DNA of 64,000 nt from positions 744,001-808,000 of the forward strand of contig CAVZFL010000002.1 in the NCBI GenBank assembly GCA_963774555.1. The letters are read 5' to 3'. This document shows, piece by piece, positions 60,196 through 64,000 of this stretch (position 1 is its first letter; every line of letters starts with the position of its first letter). A model generated the notes under the pieces. It saw only the letters and a program-made list of their open reading frames with translations. It was not told the DNA's origin and made no database searches. The position numbers and the translations under genes are program-made. The DNA is from VRUE01 sp963774555. Lineage in GTDB: Bacteria; Actinomycetota; Thermoleophilia; Solirubrobacterales; 70-9.

Positions 60196-62323
60196 GCAGG
60201 CGCTCGGCGAGGCCGGAGAAGCGGCGGCCGCTGTCGTCGCGGCGCACCGCCCCCTTGAGGGCGATGCGATCGCCGATCAGAATGCAGGCGCGGCGCGCCC
60301 GGGTTATCGCCGTGTAGAGCAGCGGCCGGGTGAGCATCCCGGCATGGGAGCTGTGGCAGATCGCGACCACCACCGGCACCTCGCAGCCCTGCGACTTGTG
60401 GACCGAGATCGCGTAGGCGAGCCGCAGGGTGCTCGTCTCGCGGTAGGGCACCTTCAGCGTCCGCTCTTCGTCGGTGAGCAGGGTGACCGTCTCGCGCTCG
60501 CGGTCGACGCCTTCGAGGAAGACGATCGAGCCGTTCATCAAGCCCAGCTCGTGCGAGTTGCGGGTCTGGATCAAACGGTCGCCGATGCGGAAGCGCTGGT
60601 CGAGCTTCTCGCCGTCGGGGTTGAGCCGCTCCCGCAGCTGCTCGTTGAGGGCGTCGATCCCGACCGGCCCTTTGTAGATCGGCGCCAGCACCTGGATCTC
60701 GCGGATCGGATCGACGCCGAAGTGGCCGGGCGCCCGCTCGGCGACCATCTCCACCACCGCCTCCCGCAGCTGCGCCGGGTTGCGCTGCTCGAGGAAGACG
60801 AAGTCCTGCTCCTGGTCGCCCTCCGGCTTCAGGTGCGGGACGCGGCCCTGGTTGATCTCGTGCGCCGCGGTCGTGATCATCGACTGGGCGGCCTGGCGGA
60901 AGATCTGCGTCAGCCGCACGACCGGCGCCCGCTCCGAGGCGATCAGGTCCTCGAACGGCTTGCCGGCCCCGATCGGCGGCAGCTGGTCGGCGTCGCCGAC
61001 GAAGACCACGTGGGTCGACTCGGCGAGGCCGCCGAGCAGGATCTCGATCAGGCGCAGGTTGAGCATCGAGGACTCGTCGACGACGACGAGATCGACCGCC
61101 AGCGGGTGGCCCGGCTTGAACTCGGGCTCCCGGCCCGGCGCCCAGCCGAGCATGCGGTGGATCGTTTCCGCCTCGTGATCGGTGGTTTCCTGCAGGCGGC
61201 GGGCGGCCCGGCCGGTCGGCGCACAGAGGGCGAAGCTCACCTTCGCCGCCCTCGCCTCGTCCACGATCGCCTTCGTGCAGGCGGTCTTACCGACCCCCGG
61301 CCCGCCGGTCAGCACCGAGATCCGCGCGGCGAAGGCGCCACGCACCGCCGCCCACTGCTCGTCGGTCAGCTGGTTGCCCTCGGCGTCTTCGGGTGGCTCC
61401 GCGGCCGGCTCGTGGCGCAGCTGCGGCGGCGCGTCGAGGCGAGCCGCCAGCGTCCTCGCCACCGCCAGCTCGCACTCGTGGGTGCGTCGGCGATAGACCC
61501 GCCCCTCGTCGAGCAGCAGGCCCTTGGCTTCGACGAGGACGTCGGGGTCTGCCGACAGCTCGAGCAGCCTGCCGACCTGGCGGGCGAGCTCCTCCACCGG
61601 CAGATACGTGTGCCCGCGCTGCTCGGCCTCGGTAAGGACGTAGACGGCGGCGGCCTGGGCGCGGGCGTCGGACTCGGGCAGCACGCCCCCGGCCAGGGCG
61701 ATCCGATCGGCGCGGAGAAAGCCGACGCCATCGACCTCGGTCAGCCGGTAGGGATCCTCGTGCAGGACCGGCAGCGCCTCCTCGGCGAAATGGGCGTGGA
61801 TCGGGCTAGCCAGATGGGCGAGACCGTGGGGGGCGAGCTGCACGTGGAGGTCGCGGACCGCTCGCGACTCGTTCCAGGCCTCGGCCGCTTCCGCCGCCTG
61901 GTCCTCGCTGACCCCCGGCAGCGAGGCGAAGGCGCGCTGCGGATCCTCGGCGATCGCCCGCAGCACACCGTCGCCGTGCAGGTCGGCGAGCCGCTCAGCA
62001 CGGGCCTGGCCGATGTTGCGCAGCGAGGTGAGGTAGCGGATGTGGCCCTCGCGGTCGGTCGGGTCCAGCGGCCGGGCGCTGCGGACCTGCAGCTGGCGCC
62101 CGTAGCGCTCGTGGTGGGTCCACTCGCCGCTGACCTCCGCCCGCTCGCCAGCGGAGAGGTGGGCGACGGGTCCGACCAGGACCATCTTCTCGCCCGCCTC
62201 GGTGTCCTCGGCCCGCAGCACCGCATAACTGCCGTCCTCGGCACAGTAGGTCACCGTCAGCACTTCGACCGTGCCCGTGTACCCGGTCGCATCGGCGTCG
62301 AAGAGCGTGGCTGCGCCGTCCAT
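60188..62323 (-). CDS. recD2: RecD2-type ATP-dependent DNA helicase
   Basis: The product is 711 aa from ATG at 62323; a GTG at 62332 is possible. It is a 5'-3' SF1B helicase not tied to RecBC. An N-terminal OB-like region (FDADATGYTGTVEVLTVTYC), the HhH region (SLRNIGQARAERLADLHGDG) and a helical domain precede the motor. Walker A is VLTGGPGVGKTACTKAIVDE, motif II VVVDESSMLNLRLIEILLGG, motif III VFVGDADQLPPIGAGKPFED, and motif VI VHKSQGCEVPVVVAI with LLYTAITRARRACILI. No recB/recC genes are nearby. It overlaps the next gene on the strand. Confidence 0.93.
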   Translation of the reverse strand: MDGAATLFDADATGYTGTVEVLTVTYCAEDGSYAVLRAEDTEAGEKMVLVGPVAHLSAGERAEVSGEWTHHERYGRQLQVRSARPLDPTDREGHIRYLTSLRNIGQARAERLADLHGDGVLRAIAEDPQRAFASLPGVSEDQAAEAAEAWNESRAVRDLHVQLAPHGLAHLASPIHAHFAEEALPVLHEDPYRLTEVDGVGFLRADRIALAGGVLPESDARAQAAAVYVLTEAEQRGHTYLPVEELARQVGRLLELSADPDVLVEAKGLLLDEGRVYRRRTHECELAVARTLAARLDAPPQLRHEPAAEPPEDAEGNQLTDEQWAAVRGAFAARISVLTGGPGVGKTACTKAIVDEARAAKVSFALCAPTGRAARRLQETTDHEAETIHRMLGWAPGREPEFKPGHPLAVDLVVVDESSMLNLRLIEILLGGLAESTHVVFVGDADQLPPIGAGKPFEDLIASERAPVVRLTQIFRQAAQSMITTAAHEINQGRVPHLKPEGDQEQDFVFLEQRNPAQLREAVVEMVAERAPGHFGVDPIREIQVLAPIYKGPVGIDALNEQLRERLNPDGEKLDQRFRIGDRLIQTRNSHELGLMNGSIVFLEGVDRERETVTLLTDEERTLKVPYRETSTLRLAYAISVHKSQGCEVPVVVAICHSSHAGMLTRPLLYTAITRARRACILIGDRIALKGAVRRDDSGRRFSGLAERLRG

Positions 62324-62344
62324 GCGCCCCACGTTAGCCGCCGC

Positions 62345-63403
62345 TCAGGCGTAGTAGAAGGCGATGCCGAAGACGAGGTAGACGGCGAGCAGCTGGACGC
62401 CCTCGAACCAGGTCGACTCGCCGTCCTGGGTGACGTAGTTGGCGATCAGGATCGCGAGCAGAATCGCGCCGAGCTCGAAGCCGTTGAAGACGAGGGCCAG
62501 CGGGTGGGGGCCGATGAAGGTGGAGGCGAGGACGAGGATCGGGGCGACGAAGAGGGCGACCTGGGCGCTGGAGCCGATCGCGATGTTGACCGAGAGGTCC
62601 ATCTTGTCCTTCATCGCGACCAGGACGGCGACCCAGTGCTCGGCGGCGTTGCCGACGATGGCGACGACGATCACACCGATGAAGAACTCGGAGAGGCCGA
62701 TCGCGTGCGAGGCCTCGCTGATCGAGCCGACCAGCACCTCCGACATCACCCCGACCAGGACGCCGGCGCCGGCGAGGGCCAGCACCGAGGTCCGGGTCGA
62801 CCAGCCCGAGGTGCCCTCGTTGCCGTACTCGGGGTTGAAGAGGTCGCGGTGGGTCTTGAGCGAGAAGAAGAGGCCGGCGACGTAGGTGAACATCAGCACC
62901 AGGGCGACCGCCAGCGAGAGGTGCTCGACGGTCGAGCCGTAGTCGACTATTTCCGCGCCGGGCAGCGGCAGGCCCTTGCCCTCGACCAGCTCGAAGATCG
63001 CCGGCATGATCAGGGCCGCGGCAGCGAGTAGCAGCATCGAGGTCTGCACGCTGGCGCCGGTGCGGCTGAAGGTCTGTTTTTCACGCCTCAGCCCGCCGAA
63101 GAGCATCGAGGCGCCGAGCACGAGCAGGATGTTGCCGATGATCGAGCCGATGATCGAGGCCTTGACCACCTCGTGCAGGCCCTGGCCGAGGGCGAAGAGG
63201 GCGATGATCAGCTCCGGCGCGTTGCCGAAGGTGACGTTGAGCAGGCCGCCGATGCCCGGCCCCGAGCGCGCCGCCAGCTCCTCGGTCGCGCGCCCCATCA
63301 GCGCCGCCGTGGGAACGATTCCCAGCGCCGAGGTGGCGAAGACGAGGCCGGCGGCCGCGCCCGCCAGATCCAGCGCCACCGCCAGAGGGATCAGCGGCGT
63401 CAA
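62345..63403 (-). CDS. Calcium/proton (CaCA, Cax) exchanger
   Basis: The product is 352 aa from TTG at 63403; an in-frame CTG upstream cannot be excluded. About 11 transmembrane helices. The two CaCA alpha-repeats are GGLLNVTFGNAPELIIALFA and GVIVVAIVGNAAEHWVAVLV, each with the acidic residue that binds Ca2+. The central acidic linker is present. These antiporters move Ca2+ out in exchange for protons. It is 21 bases upstream of the recD2 start region, so co-transcription is possible. Confidence 0.92.
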   Translation of the reverse strand: MTPLIPLAVALDLAGAAAGLVFATSALGIVPTAALMGRATEELAARSGPGIGGLLNVTFGNAPELIIALFALGQGLHEVVKASIIGSIIGNILLVLGASMLFGGLRREKQTFSRTGASVQTSMLLLAAAALIMPAIFELVEGKGLPLPGAEIVDYGSTVEHLSLAVALVLMFTYVAGLFFSLKTHRDLFNPEYGNEGTSGWSTRTSVLALAGAGVLVGVMSEVLVGSISEASHAIGLSEFFIGVIVVAIVGNAAEHWVAVLVAMKDKMDLSVNIAIGSSAQVALFVAPILVLASTFIGPHPLALVFNGFELGAILLAILIANYVTQDGESTWFEGVQLLAVYLVFGIAFYYA

Positions 63404-63441
63404 CAGGTAAGGCCAGCCATATGGACTGCGCAGGAACGCGG

Positions 63442-64000
63442 CTACTGCGTGCCCCCCGCGCCGTTGAGGCCTTCCAGCAGGCCGCCGATGCCACCCGCGC
63501 CCTGGCCTTCGAGGATGCCGAGCAGTTCGATCGGGTTGATGCCGAGCTTGAGGAAGAGGTCACCGAGCGGCTTCGAGGCCTTCGGCGCCGTGATCGTCTG
63601 ATCTTCGTTGACCCCGGTCAGGGAGAGGTCGGCGTCGACTTCGACCCTCTTGGCGCCGTTGCCGGTGCCCTGCTGCGGTTCGACCTTCTCTTCGACGACG
63701 ACGCGACGGACGATGTGGTCGTCGCCGACGTAGAGATCGACGTGGGCGGCCTTGACCGATTCTTCGATCGTGCCCCTGGCCGCATCGAGTTCGGCCCCGG
63801 ACGGCACCGCTCCGGCGGCGCTCAGCTGTTCGCTGCAGGCGGGGTCTTCGGTGAGCGTGGAGAACGCGTCGATCGCCCCGGAGACGTCGAGGTCGCCGCT
63901 GACCTTGGTCGTGCTGGTGCCGCCGACGTCGGCGCTGCCTTCGCCCTTGAGGTTTTCGAGGAAGCTGGAGAGCTCCAGCCCGCTGGCCGCTTCCTGGCAC
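63442..64000 (-). CDS. Lipoprotein-like (LppX/LprAFG-type) protein, 5' truncated
   Basis: The window ends inside this gene; 185 codons are seen. The reading frame gives LSSFLENLKGEGSADVGGTS, TKVSGDLDVSGAIDAFSTLT, EDPACSEQLSAAGAVPSGAE and then HVDLYVGDDHIVRRVVVEEK, ending in a Gly-rich tail (GAGGIGGLLEGLNGAGGTQ). The strand-rich DLDVSGxxD / VDLYVGxDHxVRRxVV pattern is seen in actinobacterial lipid-carrier lipoproteins, LppX-like. The N-terminal lipobox lies outside. Function by analogy only. Confidence 0.6.
   Translation of the reverse strand, partial: CQEAASGLELSSFLENLKGEGSADVGGTSTTKVSGDLDVSGAIDAFSTLTEDPACSEQLSAAGAVPSGAELDAARGTIEESVKAAHVDLYVGDDHIVRRVVVEEKVEPQQGTGNGAKRVEVDADLSLTGVNEDQTITAPKASKPLGDLFLKLGINPIELLGILEGQGAGGIGGLLEGLNGAGGTQ

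Overview
This 64 kb window is a high-GC chromosomal segment of an actinobacterium. The best guess is class Thermoleophilia (Solirubrobacterales-like). The basis is disA-carD-ispD and tilS-hpt-ftsH-folP-folB-folK synteny, a ClpC-type chaperone, a putative F420-dependent oxidoreductase, a type III glutamine synthetase, and long secreted proteins with RTX-like and Ig/Fn3-like domains. The lineage is an inference; no rRNA or tRNA gene was recognised.

Layout. 1-800: end of a DUF389 membrane protein (frameshifted) and a coupled 48-aa membrane peptide. 868-3384 (minus): disA, carD and a damaged ispD. 3479-6372 (minus): a DHA2-type MFS exporter and an aldo/keto reductase, separated by two related 103-105 bp hairpin elements in opposite orientation. 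6425-12162 (minus): two translationally coupled giant secreted proteins (RTX-like repeats; Ig/Fn3-like). 12223-18811 (minus): housekeeping block clpC, lysS, greA, dus, coaX. 18873-26306: a GST-like gene, then the minus-strand tilS-hpt-ftsH-folP-folB-folK block, interrupted by a plus-strand Fic gene with its own operator array. 26364-28086: a hipBA module with an AT-rich promoter. 28090-38353: a MerR-cyclase fusion, nucleoside phosphorylase, phasin-like protein, multidomain wall hydrolase, HAD phosphatase, Usp, LysR and Amt. 38551-47253: sirtuin, a 3-TM protein, a HAD/ECH fatty-acid enzyme, GSIII, P450 and rlmN. 47281-54937: accessory-rich stretch with an LLM oxidoreductase, vapBC, two SnoaL-like proteins, TetR, cupin, peroxiredoxin, mazEF, a DUF2442 gene beside a broken peroxiredoxin, and an acyl-CoA dehydrogenase. 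55006-64000: typA, cold-shock protein, an S8-like protease, TVP38, recD2, a cation exchanger and a truncated lipoprotein.

How it fits together. The core genes cover translation, folate and CoA synthesis, c-di-AMP production, proteolysis and ammonium assimilation (Amt and GSIII). Between them sit four small toxin-type loci (Fic, HipBA, VapBC, MazEF). Two distant lipid/oxidation genes, P450 and acyl-CoA dehydrogenase, carry near-identical 16-bp palindromes, which suggests one TetR-type regulon. Four genes (DUF389, ispD, clpC, acyl-CoA dehydrogenase) show single-frame breaks. At least the clpC and dehydrogenase breaks are probably assembly or sequencing indels. The most unusual structures are the hairpin pair at 4898-5225 and the palindromic tandem insertion inside ispD.
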